Shown here: positions 55,492 to 64,000 of the stretch, in pieces
How positions within the stretch are numbered: position 1 is the stretch's first letter
Layout: every line of letters begins with the position of its first letter
From: Paracoccus yibinensis
Lineage (GTDB): Bacteria > Pseudomonadota > Alphaproteobacteria > Rhodobacterales > Rhodobacteraceae
Reading direction: 5' to 3'
NCBI RefSeq assembly: GCF_030846195.1
Contig: NZ_JAVCWH010000002.1
Location: forward strand, 434,001 to 498,000
DNA length: 64,000 bases
Program-made: the position numbers and the translations under genes
Notes under the pieces: generated by a model
Told to the model about the DNA's origin: nothing
Seen by the model: only the letters and a program-made list of their open reading frames with translations
Database searches by the model: none

Positions 55492-55950
55492 ATGGCTGGC
55501 ATGAAATCCCTGAAGAAACGCCGCCGCATCCAGGTGATCGTCGCGGCCGCCGTGGCATTGCTGATCGCGGCGGGGCTGATCGGCTACGGCTTTCGCGACG
55601 GCATCAACCTCTACCGCTCGCCCACCCAGGTCGCCGAGGCCGCGCCCGAACCCGACGAATATTTCCAGTTGGGCGGGCTGGTAAAGGACGGGTCGATCGT
55701 CAACCGCGACGGGGTCCAGTTCGACTTTGTCATCACCGACGGCGCGGCGGAGATCCCCGTCAGCTATGTCGGCCGCGACCCGCGCCCAGACCTGTTCACC
55801 GAGGGCCAAGGCACCATCGCCAAGGGCTATTACCGCGACGGCCGGTTCGAAGCCCGCGACCTGCTTGCCAAGCATGACGAAACCTACATGCCGCGCGAGG
55901 TCATGGATACGCTGAAGGAAACCGGAGTGTATCAGGATCCGAACAGCTAG
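55492..55950 (+). CDS. ccmE: Haem chaperone CcmE
   Basis: Periplasmic membrane-anchored protein (CycJ) that carries haem covalently from CcmC to CcmF. N-terminal Lys/Arg-rich stretch and membrane helix (IQVIVAAAVALLIAAGLIGYG), OB-fold domain, and haem-binding histidine in LLAKHDETYMP. 152 aa from ATG 55492 with GAGG 8 bases upstream; MKSLKKRRR at 55501 is an alternative start. Lies 11 kb from ccmF and ccmH. Its TAG lies in a CTAG shared with the convergent TetR gene. Confidence 0.95.
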   Translation: MAGMKSLKKRRRIQVIVAAAVALLIAAGLIGYGFRDGINLYRSPTQVAEAAPEPDEYFQLGGLVKDGSIVNRDGVQFDFVITDGAAEIPVSYVGRDPRPDLFTEGQGTIAKGYYRDGRFEARDLLAKHDETYMPREVMDTLKETGVYQDPNS

Positions 55951-56498
55951 CCTGCCTGTCCGCCGTCCAGAATTCCGGCGATATCGTCAAAGACCGCCTG
56001 CCATTCCGCATCCTCAAGCGGCATGAAGCGCAGGAAATGCAGCAGGAACGCCCCCTCGCAGGCCAGGAAGGCCAGCCTGGCGCGGCGGCCCTGGGGCGTC
56101 GAGAGGTCCAGCCCCGCCAGGCGGTCGCGATACCACCTTTCTGTCGAAGCCAGATGTTCCGGGGTCTGCATCAACCCGGCCATCAGGCTGGCGGCCTTGG
56201 ACATCGACAGCTCGTCCGCCTGCCGGGTGGCGGCAAGATGGGCGCGCAGCCGCTGCACCGGACCCGCATCGGGACCGGCGATGGCCGCGAAGGTCGTGTC
56301 ATAGTGTTGGTTCCACCGCGCGAACAGGGCGTCGATGATGTCGTCCTTGCTGCCGATGGCGTATTGCACGCCGCCCTTGGTGATCCCGCAGGCCCGTGCC
56401 AGCGCGTCGATGGTCAGCGCGCCGGCGCCCTGGCTGCGCATGATCTCCTCGGCCGCGTCCAGCAGCTTGTCCCGGTCGATGCTGCGCGGTCTTGCCAT
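55947..56498 (-). CDS. TetR-family regulator of the adjacent efflux pump
   Basis: 183 aa repressor-like protein: HTH at about residues 30-52 (TIDALARACGITKGGVQYAIGSKDD), followed by a TetR_C-type ligand domain. Divergent from the DHA2 efflux gene; a 12-base perfect palindrome 15 bases before its ATG is the likely operator. Such pairs (SmvR-SmvA-like) respond to cationic biocides; the inducer here is unknown. Confidence 0.9.
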   Translation of the reverse strand: MARPRSIDRDKLLDAAEEIMRSQGAGALTIDALARACGITKGGVQYAIGSKDDIIDALFARWNQHYDTTFAAIAGPDAGPVQRLRAHLAATRQADELSMSKAASLMAGLMQTPEHLASTERWYRDRLAGLDLSTPQGRRARLAFLACEGAFLLHFLRFMPLEDAEWQAVFDDIAGILDGGQAG

Positions 56499-56513
56499 GA
56501 CTTCTCCGTTTCC

Positions 56514-56525
56514 ATACGATCGTAT
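56514..56525. promoter_or_regulatory. Probable TetR operator
   Basis: ATACGATCGTAT, a perfect 12-base palindrome between the divergent TetR and efflux genes (starts at 56498 and 56581). Its position, 15 bases before the regulator start, would block that promoter and possibly the efflux promoter as well. Confidence 0.7.
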
Positions 56526-56580
56526 TTAAACCATGATCCGGCGAATCGCCAGCAAGCTGCGTTTCATATTCAGGTGAACC

Positions 56581-58068
56581 ATGACCGCCCGTTCCCCCTG
56601 GCTCGTGCTGGCCGTCGTTTCAAGTGCGCTGTTCCTGATCGTCATCGACATGACGGTCCTTTATACCGCGCTGCCGACGCTGACACGCGATCTGGATGCC
56701 TCGGCCACGGAAAAACTGTGGATTGTCAATGCCTATTCGCTGGTCGTGGCCGGGCTGCTGCCCGGCGCGGGCGCGCTTGGCGACCGCTATGGCCACCGGC
56801 GGATGTTCATGATCGGGCTGGTCATCTTCGGGCTGGCCTCGCTGGCGGCGGGGTTCGCGCCCTCCCCGGTCATGCTGATCGCGGCACGGGCGGGTCTTGC
56901 CATCGGCGCGGCGGCGATGATGCCTGCCACGCTGTCGATCATCCGCCAGACCTTCGAGGATCCCGACGACCGCGCCCTGGCCATCGGCATCTGGGCCGCC
57001 GTCGCATCGGGCGGGGCGGCGCTGGGTCCGGTGATCGGCGGGGCGCTGCTTCAGCATTTCCACTGGGGTGCCGTGTTCCTGATCAACCTGCCGGTGGTGC
57101 TGGCGGCACTGGTCCTGACAATGGCTTTCGTGCCCGAAGGCAAGGGCCACGGGCATCATCCCTTCGATCCCGCGGGATCGCTGCTGATCCTGGTGGGCCT
57201 GATCGGCATCACGCTGGCCATCAAGGAAATCGCCAAGCCCGCGCCGTCCATGGCGGTGCTGGTCCTGTCCACCCTGGTGGGCCTTGCCGCCCTGGCACTG
57301 TTCGTCCGCCGCCTGCGCCGCAGCGCCAGTCCAATGATCGACCTGACGCTGTTCCGCGACCCCCGTTTCGCGGGCGGGGTCATTGGCGCCGTCGTTTCTG
57401 CCGCCGCGTTGCTGGGGGTTCAGCTTGCCATTACCCAGCGCCTGCAACTGGTCCAGGGCCTGTCGCCGTTGCAAGCCGGGCTGTTCAGCCTGCCCATCCC
57501 GCTGGCGGCCTTCGTGGCCGGGCCGGTCGCGGGCCTGATGATGGCCCGCGTGGACGCGGGACGCCTGCTGGCCTGGTCCCTGGCGGCCAGCGGGGCGGGC
57601 ATCCTGGCCTATGGCGCGGGCTTCGGCCATTCGGCCCTGGAACTTGGCAGCTTCGCAATCATGGGCGCGGGCATCGGGGCCGCGATGACCGCCGCATCCT
57701 CGGCCATCATGCTGAACGCGCCCGCCGACCGCGCGGGCATGGCAGCCTCGGTCGAGGAGGTGTCCTATGAACTGGGCGGCGCGCTTGGGATCGCGATCCT
57801 GGGAAGCCTGCTTGCGGGCATCTACAGCGCCAGCTTCGCGGCCGCCGGGGGATCGGGACGCGACGCCACGGATTCGCTGGACGGTGCCCTTGCCCTGGCG
57901 GCGACCCTGCCCGCGCCGCAGGCGGACCGCCTGTTGGCCATCGCCAACGCGGCCTTCGATCAGGCCACGGGAATGGTCGCGCTGGCGGCGGGGCTGGTGC
58001 TGCTGGCGGCGGCCTGGTGGATCGGCCGGATCAACCGCGCCGGGCACGGGGTGCAGCAGGGCGCTTGA
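56581..58068 (+). CDS. MFS multidrug efflux transporter, DHA2 (14-TM) family
   Basis: Proton-coupled drug exporter in the inner membrane. 495 aa with 14 predicted helices. Motif D1 reads VIDMTVLYTALPTL and motif A GALGDRYGHRRMFMIGL; motif C-like glycine-rich segment SGGAALGPVIGGALL. Closest in pattern to SmvA/QacA. AGGTG lies 6 bases before the ATG. Under control of the divergent TetR protein by context. Substrates are probably quaternary ammonium or dye cations, by family only. Confidence 0.9.
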   Translation: MTARSPWLVLAVVSSALFLIVIDMTVLYTALPTLTRDLDASATEKLWIVNAYSLVVAGLLPGAGALGDRYGHRRMFMIGLVIFGLASLAAGFAPSPVMLIAARAGLAIGAAAMMPATLSIIRQTFEDPDDRALAIGIWAAVASGGAALGPVIGGALLQHFHWGAVFLINLPVVLAALVLTMAFVPEGKGHGHHPFDPAGSLLILVGLIGITLAIKEIAKPAPSMAVLVLSTLVGLAALALFVRRLRRSASPMIDLTLFRDPRFAGGVIGAVVSAAALLGVQLAITQRLQLVQGLSPLQAGLFSLPIPLAAFVAGPVAGLMMARVDAGRLLAWSLAASGAGILAYGAGFGHSALELGSFAIMGAGIGAAMTAASSAIMLNAPADRAGMAASVEEVSYELGGALGIAILGSLLAGIYSASFAAAGGSGRDATDSLDGALALAATLPAPQADRLLAIANAAFDQATGMVALAAGLVLLAAAWWIGRINRAGHGVQQGA

Positions 58069-58099
58069 CGGCCTGACGGGCACGAGGCAAGCAGTCGCC

Positions 58100-59551
58100 A
58101 TGATCGACCTTCGCCCCGTGGCCCATCCGATCGGCAAGATCATCGTGACCCTGGGGGTCTCGATGCTGGCGCCCATGCTGGTGGACTGGTGGCACGGCGA
58201 TCCGCACTGGGTCGTCTTTCTGCAATGCGCGGCGCTGACGGTCGTGGCGGGAACCTTGGTGTCCGTCGCGACCTGGGGCGATTACCGCAGCCTGTCGATC
58301 CAGCAGGCCTTTCTGCTGACCTCGGGCCTTTGGGCCGTGCTGCCGGTCTTCGGCGCCCTGCCCTTCATGCTGGGCCAGCCGGACGCCAGCCTGGCCGATG
58401 CCTATTTCGAGGCGATGTCGGGCGTCACCACCACCGGCACCACCGCCTTTCCCGAACTGGACAGCCTGCCGCGCGGCACGCATCTGTGGCGCGCCATCCT
58501 GCACTGGATCGGAGGCCTGGGAATCGTCGTCGTGGCCATGGTCTTCCTGCCGATCATGAAGGTTGGCGGGATGCAGTTCTTCCGGTCCGAGGGCTTCGAC
58601 ACCCTGGGCAAGATCATGCCCCGCGCCGGCGAGATCGCGGCCGAGATGACGCGCATCTACATCATGCTGACGGGCTTTTGCACCGTCACCTATCTGCTGC
58701 TGGGCATGAACGGGTTCGATGCGATCGTGCAGGCCTTCGGCACGGTGTCCACCGGCGGGTTTTCCAACTATGACGCCAGCTTCGGGGCCTTTCTGGGACC
58801 GCTGGAATGGGCGGCGTCGGTCTTCATGATCCTGGCCTCGATCCCGTTCATCCGCATGGTGCAGGCACTGCACGGGCAGTTCACGCCGATCTGGCAGGAC
58901 ACGCAGATCCGCGCCTATCTGCGCTGGATCAGCTATGCCTGCGGGATCATCATCGCCTATCGCGTGATCTTCCTGCAACATCAGGGCAATATCTTCGACA
59001 TCACGCGGGAAACCGTTTTCAACACCGTGTCCACCTTTTCGGGCACCGGGTTCTTTTCCACCGACGTGATGACCTGGGGCCACCTGCCGCTGGCGATCCT
59101 GATCATCTGCGGGCTGATCGGCGGCTGCACCGGATCGACCGCCTGCTCGGTCAAGGTGTTCCGTTACCTGGTGTTGTTCCAGGCAGTGCGCGCGCAGCTG
59201 CGCAGGATGCATTCGCCGCACCGCGTCTATGCCCTGCGCTATGAAGGCCGCCCGCTGGACCAGGACGTGATCGATTCCGTCATGGCCTTCTTCACGCTGT
59301 TCATGCTGACCTTCGGGCTGCTGATCGTGGGCCTGTCGCTGACCGGCCTGCACCCCCGCACGGCCCTGACCGGCGCCTGGACCGCCATCGCCAATATCGG
59401 CCCCGTCTGGGGACCCGAGATCACCGCCAATGGGTCCATCGCCGAATTCCCCGAAGCCGCCAAATGGCTGATGAGCCTCGGCATGTATCTGGGCCGGCTG
59501 GAACTGGTGTCGGTGCTGGTGCTGCTGCTGCCGCGGTTCTGGCGGGGTTAG
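58100..59551 (+). CDS. trkH: TrkH-family potassium uptake protein
   Basis: Ion-conducting subunit of the Trk K+ uptake system, inner membrane. The four pore loops are visible: SGVTTTGTTAF, FGTVSTGGFSN, VSTFSGTGFFS and IANIGPVWGP, the glycines being the selectivity filter. 483 aa is normal. ATG at 58100 has GAGG 12 bases upstream. The regulatory partner TrkA is not in the window. K+ uptake complements the betaine system as osmotic response, though not linked in position. Confidence 0.94.
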   Translation: MIDLRPVAHPIGKIIVTLGVSMLAPMLVDWWHGDPHWVVFLQCAALTVVAGTLVSVATWGDYRSLSIQQAFLLTSGLWAVLPVFGALPFMLGQPDASLADAYFEAMSGVTTTGTTAFPELDSLPRGTHLWRAILHWIGGLGIVVVAMVFLPIMKVGGMQFFRSEGFDTLGKIMPRAGEIAAEMTRIYIMLTGFCTVTYLLLGMNGFDAIVQAFGTVSTGGFSNYDASFGAFLGPLEWAASVFMILASIPFIRMVQALHGQFTPIWQDTQIRAYLRWISYACGIIIAYRVIFLQHQGNIFDITRETVFNTVSTFSGTGFFSTDVMTWGHLPLAILIICGLIGGCTGSTACSVKVFRYLVLFQAVRAQLRRMHSPHRVYALRYEGRPLDQDVIDSVMAFFTLFMLTFGLLIVGLSLTGLHPRTALTGAWTAIANIGPVWGPEITANGSIAEFPEAAKWLMSLGMYLGRLELVSVLVLLLPRFWRG

Positions 59552-59723
59552 AGGTCTGCCATGTGGAGTCCATTGCTGCCGGTCGCCCATACAGGGAAAA
59601 CCTAAGACCTGCCGGTGTCACTCGGCTTGATCATTCCGGCCAAAATGAAGGCAGTTCAAATGTTCTTGCATAAACCGACTCTTTCTATCAGTTACTATCC
59701 ATTGTCTTGCATGGAGCCCTGAT

Positions 59724-60077
59724 ATGCCTCGCGCCTTCTTTGTTGCTGCTCTCGCTCTTTCCACCGGTTTTGCGGCGTTGGCCTCGGTGCCCGGCGAATA
59801 TGACACCGGAACCGAAACTGCCGGTGTCGCTGCACCGATCAACCTGACCCAGCCGCGCGAAACACCGGCTGGCGCAATGACCTATGAGATTTTCGAGGCC
59901 ACCGTCGAGCATGGCGATCTGCCGGAATGCCCGGCGGCTTTGGCGGCCGAAGGTCGGTTCTGCCGGGTGGTGCTGCAGAACGACATGCTGCATGTCTTTG
60001 CCTTTTCCGAAGATGGCGACCAGCCGATGCTGGCCGTGTTGGAGTACCCGCTGGATGCCGTTGCCTTTCCCAAATAA
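59724..60077 (+). CDS. Small secreted protein, function unknown
   Basis: 117 aa with a signal peptide (MPRAFFVAALALSTGFAALA) and a mature domain with two cysteines (LPECPAALAAEGRFCRVVL) that may pair. DMLHVFAFSEDGDQPM is its most distinctive stretch; similar small proteins occur in other Rhodobacterales but no activity is known to me. GGAG lies 7 bases before the ATG. The 172-base gap after trkH is AT-richer and probably holds its promoter. A small hairpin CGCCTT/AAGGCG (60101-60116) follows the gene. Confidence 0.75.
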   Translation: MPRAFFVAALALSTGFAALASVPGEYDTGTETAGVAAPINLTQPRETPAGAMTYEIFEATVEHGDLPECPAALAAEGRFCRVVLQNDMLHVFAFSEDGDQPMLAVLEYPLDAVAFPK

Positions 60078-60222
60078 GGCCAGGGAAAGACCCTAAAAGT
60101 CGCCTTGAGAAAGGCGAACTGCGTCCAGCAGAAAGGCCGACCGCAGTGGATATCTCCCTTTGAACGGCCGCTTCGTCCCGCAAAGCGGACCCCAGCAAAC
60201 CCAGGCTGTCGCCGGTCCGCTC

Positions 60223-61527
60223 TCATTCCACCGGCAAGGCCGCTTCGCCTGTCGCCGCATCATTCGCCGCAGGTCCCTTCCTCGCAAAGCTGTCCGACAT
60301 CTCGGCCGCGATCCGCGCCTGCCCTTCTGCATCCGCCGCGGGCCAGATCAGCACGAAGCCCTCGGCCCGGCCGTCACGGACCCAGCCTTCGGCGCGGCCT
60401 ATATGGGCTTCGTTCGCGCCTTCCAGCAGGACATGGCCGGGCTTGATCGTGCGGGTGGGCTGCGGCACCCAGCCAAGCGCCGTCACAAGGCCAGAGAGAT
60501 CCAGCAACTCCTGCTGCCCGCCCGGCTGGCTGAACAGGATCAGCGCCGCCCCCGACCCGTCCCTGGGGCCATAGATCGACAGCGCCCGTTCCGTCCGGTC
60601 GAAGGCCAGCCGGTCCATGGGCGCCATGACCGACAGTCCGGTGGCGTGGTCGTCCAGCATGGTCAGCCCGACCTCGGCCCGCCAGGCGTCGCGGCGGGCG
60701 ATCAGTTCGCGCATCGCCGTGCCCGGATCGGTGGACAGGCGGCTGGCCAGGATCTCGGTTTCGATGGCGTCGCGGGTGCGGGGGCCGGTCTTGCCGTCGA
60801 TCTCTCCGTCATAGACGCCCGCCCAACGCAGCGCGCGCTGCACCTGGTCCAGGGGCGGCATCTCGGCAGGCGTCGCGGGCGGCGCAGGCAGGTCGGGGGC
60901 CTCCCCCGCCTCGATCACCGCGCCCAGTTCGGAGGCGTCCGACACGAAGGCGTCGTCCGGCACCACGTCGCCATCCTCGAAGACGTCCAGCCAGGCATCC
61001 GCCGTCGCCCGACCCACCGGACCCAGCACAACCCCGAACCAGCCGTTGGGCAATTCCGTCAGCCCGGCCTCGGGGAAGGTCTTGCGCCATTCGGCAAGGG
61101 CGGCATCGGCGTCGGCACGTGCCTGCACCGATTGCAGTCGGATATAGGCGCCGGGCGCAGGCAGGTTCGGCGGCGGCGCGGCAGGTTCCGCAGTCGCAGC
61201 TTCCGAAACCGTAGGCGCCGCACCTACGGGGGTCAGCACCACATCATCGCCGGGCACGGTCACGAAACTGTCCTGCGGGATCTGCCGCGCGTCCTTCAGC
61301 GCCTCGATCCGCTCGGCCGCCTCCTCGGGTGTCAGGGGACCGATGGCGATGGCGGTCCAGCCGCGCGGCAGGGGAAAGGTCACCACGTCGCCCAGCTGGC
61401 TGGCCCAGCGGGCGGCGGCCTCGGCCACGTCGTCGCCGCGCTTGGCCTCGACGCGGATCACGGCATCCTGCGCGAAAGCCATCACCGGCAGCCCTGCCGC
61501 CAATACCACCCATGCCAAGCGCCGCAT
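60223..61527 (-). CDS. Exported peptidoglycan-binding domain protein
   Basis: 434 aa periplasmic protein. Signal peptide MRRLAWVVLAAGLPVMAFA, two SPOR-like repeats (about 30-85 and 120-190: AIGPLTPEEAAERIEALKDA, VLGPVGRATADAWLDVFED), then a PG_binding_1 domain (LDQVQRALRWAGVYDGEIDG, about 235-290). The C-terminal 150 residues (LSVMAPMDRLAFDRTERALS) are not recognisable to me. ATG 61527 has GAAGGGA 7 bases upstream. It is divergent from glyQ. The combination suggests a role in the cell wall; the catalytic function, if any, is unknown. Confidence 0.75.
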   Translation of the reverse strand: MRRLAWVVLAAGLPVMAFAQDAVIRVEAKRGDDVAEAAARWASQLGDVVTFPLPRGWTAIAIGPLTPEEAAERIEALKDARQIPQDSFVTVPGDDVVLTPVGAAPTVSEAATAEPAAPPPNLPAPGAYIRLQSVQARADADAALAEWRKTFPEAGLTELPNGWFGVVLGPVGRATADAWLDVFEDGDVVPDDAFVSDASELGAVIEAGEAPDLPAPPATPAEMPPLDQVQRALRWAGVYDGEIDGKTGPRTRDAIETEILASRLSTDPGTAMRELIARRDAWRAEVGLTMLDDHATGLSVMAPMDRLAFDRTERALSIYGPRDGSGAALILFSQPGGQQELLDLSGLVTALGWVPQPTRTIKPGHVLLEGANEAHIGRAEGWVRDGRAEGFVLIWPAADAEGQARIAAEMSDSFARKGPAANDAATGEAALPVE

Positions 61528-61633
61528 TCCCGTTTCCCTTCGCTGGCCGTTCTTGCGGCCTTTATTGACCCTGTTCCCTGCCCCGCCTAGAAGGCGCGCA
61601 AGCATGTGCTGATCTATGCAAAGGACGGCCCCG

Positions 61634-62547
<914 letters not shown>

Positions 62548-62551
<4 letters not shown>

Positions 62552-63012
62552 ACGGCAAGATCGTCGGCATCGGCCTGCTGGCGGTCGCGGCGATCGCGGG
62601 GGGGGGCATGTGGTATCTGCAGGAATACCATTTCTACGACCGCCTTCCCCCTGCCGACACGATGATCGTGCAGACCGCCGCCGGTCCCGCCACGCTGCCC
62701 GTCACCGACTTCCAGGGCATCGACGCCGACAGTTCCCCCCTGCGCTGGCGGGCCTGCGCGGTCCTGGCCCAGCAGCCTGCCGACCCCGTGCTCTTCAACG
62801 GCGCGACGCCGCTGGGCGCCCCCGGCTGGTTCGACTGCTTCGACCACGGCCAGCTGACCGACGACCTCGCCTCGGGCGCCGCCCAAGCCGTGCTGTCCCA
62901 GGCCGAGATCCGCCCCGACGTGGACCGCGTGCTGGCGATCTATCCCGACGGCCGCGTCTATGGCTGGCACCAATACAACGACAAGACCCCGGAACGCGGA
63001 GTGATGGACTGA
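62548..63012 (+). CDS. Membrane-anchored DUF6446-like protein between glyQ and glyS
   Basis: 154 aa with one N-terminal membrane anchor ([20 protein letters not shown]) and a periplasmic domain with two cysteines ([22 protein letters not shown]). It resembles a Rhodobacterales family of unknown function found in this very position. It overlaps glyQ by four bases and glyS by one, so it is translated inside the synthetase operon. No link to tRNA charging is apparent from the sequence. Confidence 0.8.
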
Positions 63013-64000
63013 TGCCCGACCTGTTGATCGAACTCTTCTCCGAGGAAATCCCCGCCCGGATGCAGGCCCGCGCCCGCGAGGATCTGAAGAAGCTTGTCAC
63101 CGACGGCCTGGTCAACGCCGGGCTGACCTATGCCTCCGCCGGTGCCTTCTCCACGCCCCGCCGCCTGACGCTTGCGGTCGAGGGCCTGACCGCGAACAGC
63201 CCCACCACGCGCGAGGAACGCAAGGGCCCCCGCACCGACGCGCCCGAGGCCGCGCTGGAAGGCTTCCTGCGCTCCACCGGCCTGACCCGCGACCAGTTGG
63301 AAGCGCGCGACGACAAGAAGGGCCAGGTCTGGTTCGCGGTGATCGAACGCCCCGGCCGCCCCGCCGCCGAGATCGTGGCCGAGGTCCTGGACAGCAGCAT
63401 TCGCACCTTTCCCTGGCCCAAGTCGATGCGGTGGGGCGCGGGCTCGCTCCGCTGGGTCCGCCCGCTGCATTCGATCATCTGCCTGCTGTCCGACGAAGCC
63501 GGCGCCACCGTGGTCCCCCTGACGGTCGAGGGCATCACTGCCGGCAACACCACCCGCGGCCACCGCTTCCTGTCGCCCGACGCCTTCACCGTCACGGGCT
63601 TCGACGACTATGCCGCCAAGCTGCGCCGCGCCCATGTCATCCTGGACAGCGCCGAGCGCGAGGCCGCCATCCGCCAGGGCGCCGAAAACCTCGCCTTCGC
63701 GCGCGGGTGGGAGATCGTGCCCGACGACGCGTTGCTGTCCGAGGTCGCGGGCCTTGTCGAATGGCCCGTCCCCCTGATGGGCGTGATCGAGGACCGCTTC
63801 CTGGACCTGCCGCCCGAGGTCCTGCAAACCTCGATGAAGGAACACCAGAAGTTCTTCTCGGCCCGCAACCAAAAGACCGGCCGGATCGAGGGCTTCGTCA
63901 CCGTCGCCAATATCGAGACCCCCGACGACGGCGCGACGATCCTGGCCGGCAACCAGCGGGTGCTGGCGGCGCGGCTGTCGGACGCAGCGTTCTTCTGGCA
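63012..64000 (+). CDS. glyS: Glycyl-tRNA synthetase beta subunit (C-terminus beyond window)
   Basis: tRNA-binding and editing-like beta subunit. The first 329 or so residues are present: [52 protein letters not shown] and EHQKFFSARN are the N-terminal signature blocks. Family length is about 690-750, so roughly half lies beyond 64000. ATG overlaps the preceding stop by one base (TGATG). Confidence 0.96.
   Translation, partial: MPDLLIELFSEEIPARMQARAREDLKKLVTDGLVNAGLTYASAGAFSTPRRLTLAVEGLTANSPTTREERKGPRTDAPEAALEGFLRSTGLTRDQLEARDDKKGQVWFAVIERPGRPAAEIVAEVLDSSIRTFPWPKSMRWGAGSLRWVRPLHSIICLLSDEAGATVVPLTVEGITAGNTTRGHRFLSPDAFTVTGFDDYAAKLRRAHVILDSAEREAAIRQGAENLAFARGWEIVPDDALLSEVAGLVEWPVPLMGVIEDRFLDLPPEVLQTSMKEHQKFFSARNQKTGRIEGFVTVANIETPDDGATILAGNQRVLAARLSDAAFFW

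Noticed and set aside
59552..59723. tRNA or small RNA after trkH
   Set aside because: No cloverleaf, TTCGA loop or CCA end, and no T-run terminator; it looks like a promoter region for the small secreted protein.

Overview
The window reads as chromosomal DNA of a high-GC alphaproteobacterium of the order Rhodobacterales, most like Paracoccus or a close relative. Grounds: strong GC bias at third codon positions, a fused IspDF, cytochrome c maturation genes split between two loci, SqdB, a small membrane-anchored protein wedged between glyQ and glyS, DUF3572 next to a PleD-like cyclase, and a stand-alone GH108 endolysin/holin pair. It is mostly core genome. I see no tRNA or rRNA gene, IS element, CRISPR array or integrated prophage.

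Layout. 1-6.2 kb (minus): aminotransferase, periplasmic amidase, PBP1A, prfB. 6.3-7.1 kb: secreted DsbA-family protein. 7.1-13.7 kb: an osmoprotection locus, betIBA (minus) facing the choline ABC transporter choXWV (plus) across a BetI-type operator. 13.7-18.0 kb: a capsule-type exporter (permease on one strand, KpsE- and KpsT-like proteins on the other) followed by sqdB. 18.0-20.3 kb: small secreted DUF2147 protein, hisA, a [2Fe-2S] ferredoxin and a 2H phosphoesterase. 20.4-26.9 kb (minus): rpiA-gor and hflK-hflC-degP, the latter a membrane protein quality-control set. 27.0-28.0 kb: an AT-rich island with a frameshifted CTERM-sorting surface protein. 28.0-36.5 kb: PhoR-like kinase, gamma-carbonic anhydrase, gmk, a PAS protein, a tandem GNAT protein, rnd, tgt, sufT, an A-type Fe-S carrier and tpiA. 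36.4-39.8 kb: a cyclic-di-GMP islet (haem-less H-NOX-like protein, HNOBA-GGDEF cyclase, DUF3572, REC-REC-GGDEF protein). 39.9-44.2 kb: DUF983, Nudix, PaaG-like hydratase, ccmH and ccmF. 44.3-45.5 kb: an isolated endolysin-holin unit with a full CtrA site upstream and a rho-independent terminator downstream. 45.5-49.8 kb (minus): purL-ispDF-pgpA-pncC, every junction overlapping or within a few bases. 49.9-54.6 kb: a candidate small RNA, a LysR regulator and a fused indolepyruvate ferredoxin oxidoreductase. 54.7-60.1 kb: murI, ccmE, TetR with a divergent DHA2 efflux pump, trkH, and a small secreted protein. 60.2-64 kb: peptidoglycan-binding protein, glyQ, DUF6446-like protein, glyS (cut by the window edge).

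The most interesting items are (i) the endolysin-holin cassette with a perfect TTAA-N7-TTAA CtrA box, which fits the lysis module of a gene transfer agent; (ii) an H-NOX-like protein lacking the haem-ligand histidine and the YxSxR motif, translationally coupled to an intact GGDEF cyclase; (iii) a minus-strand small-RNA candidate of about 85 nt with an anti-Shine-Dalgarno stretch; (iv) a 22-base intergenic repeat that recurs with one mismatch inside the ispDF coding region; and (v) a CTERM protein gene broken by two single-base losses, both in homopolymers.
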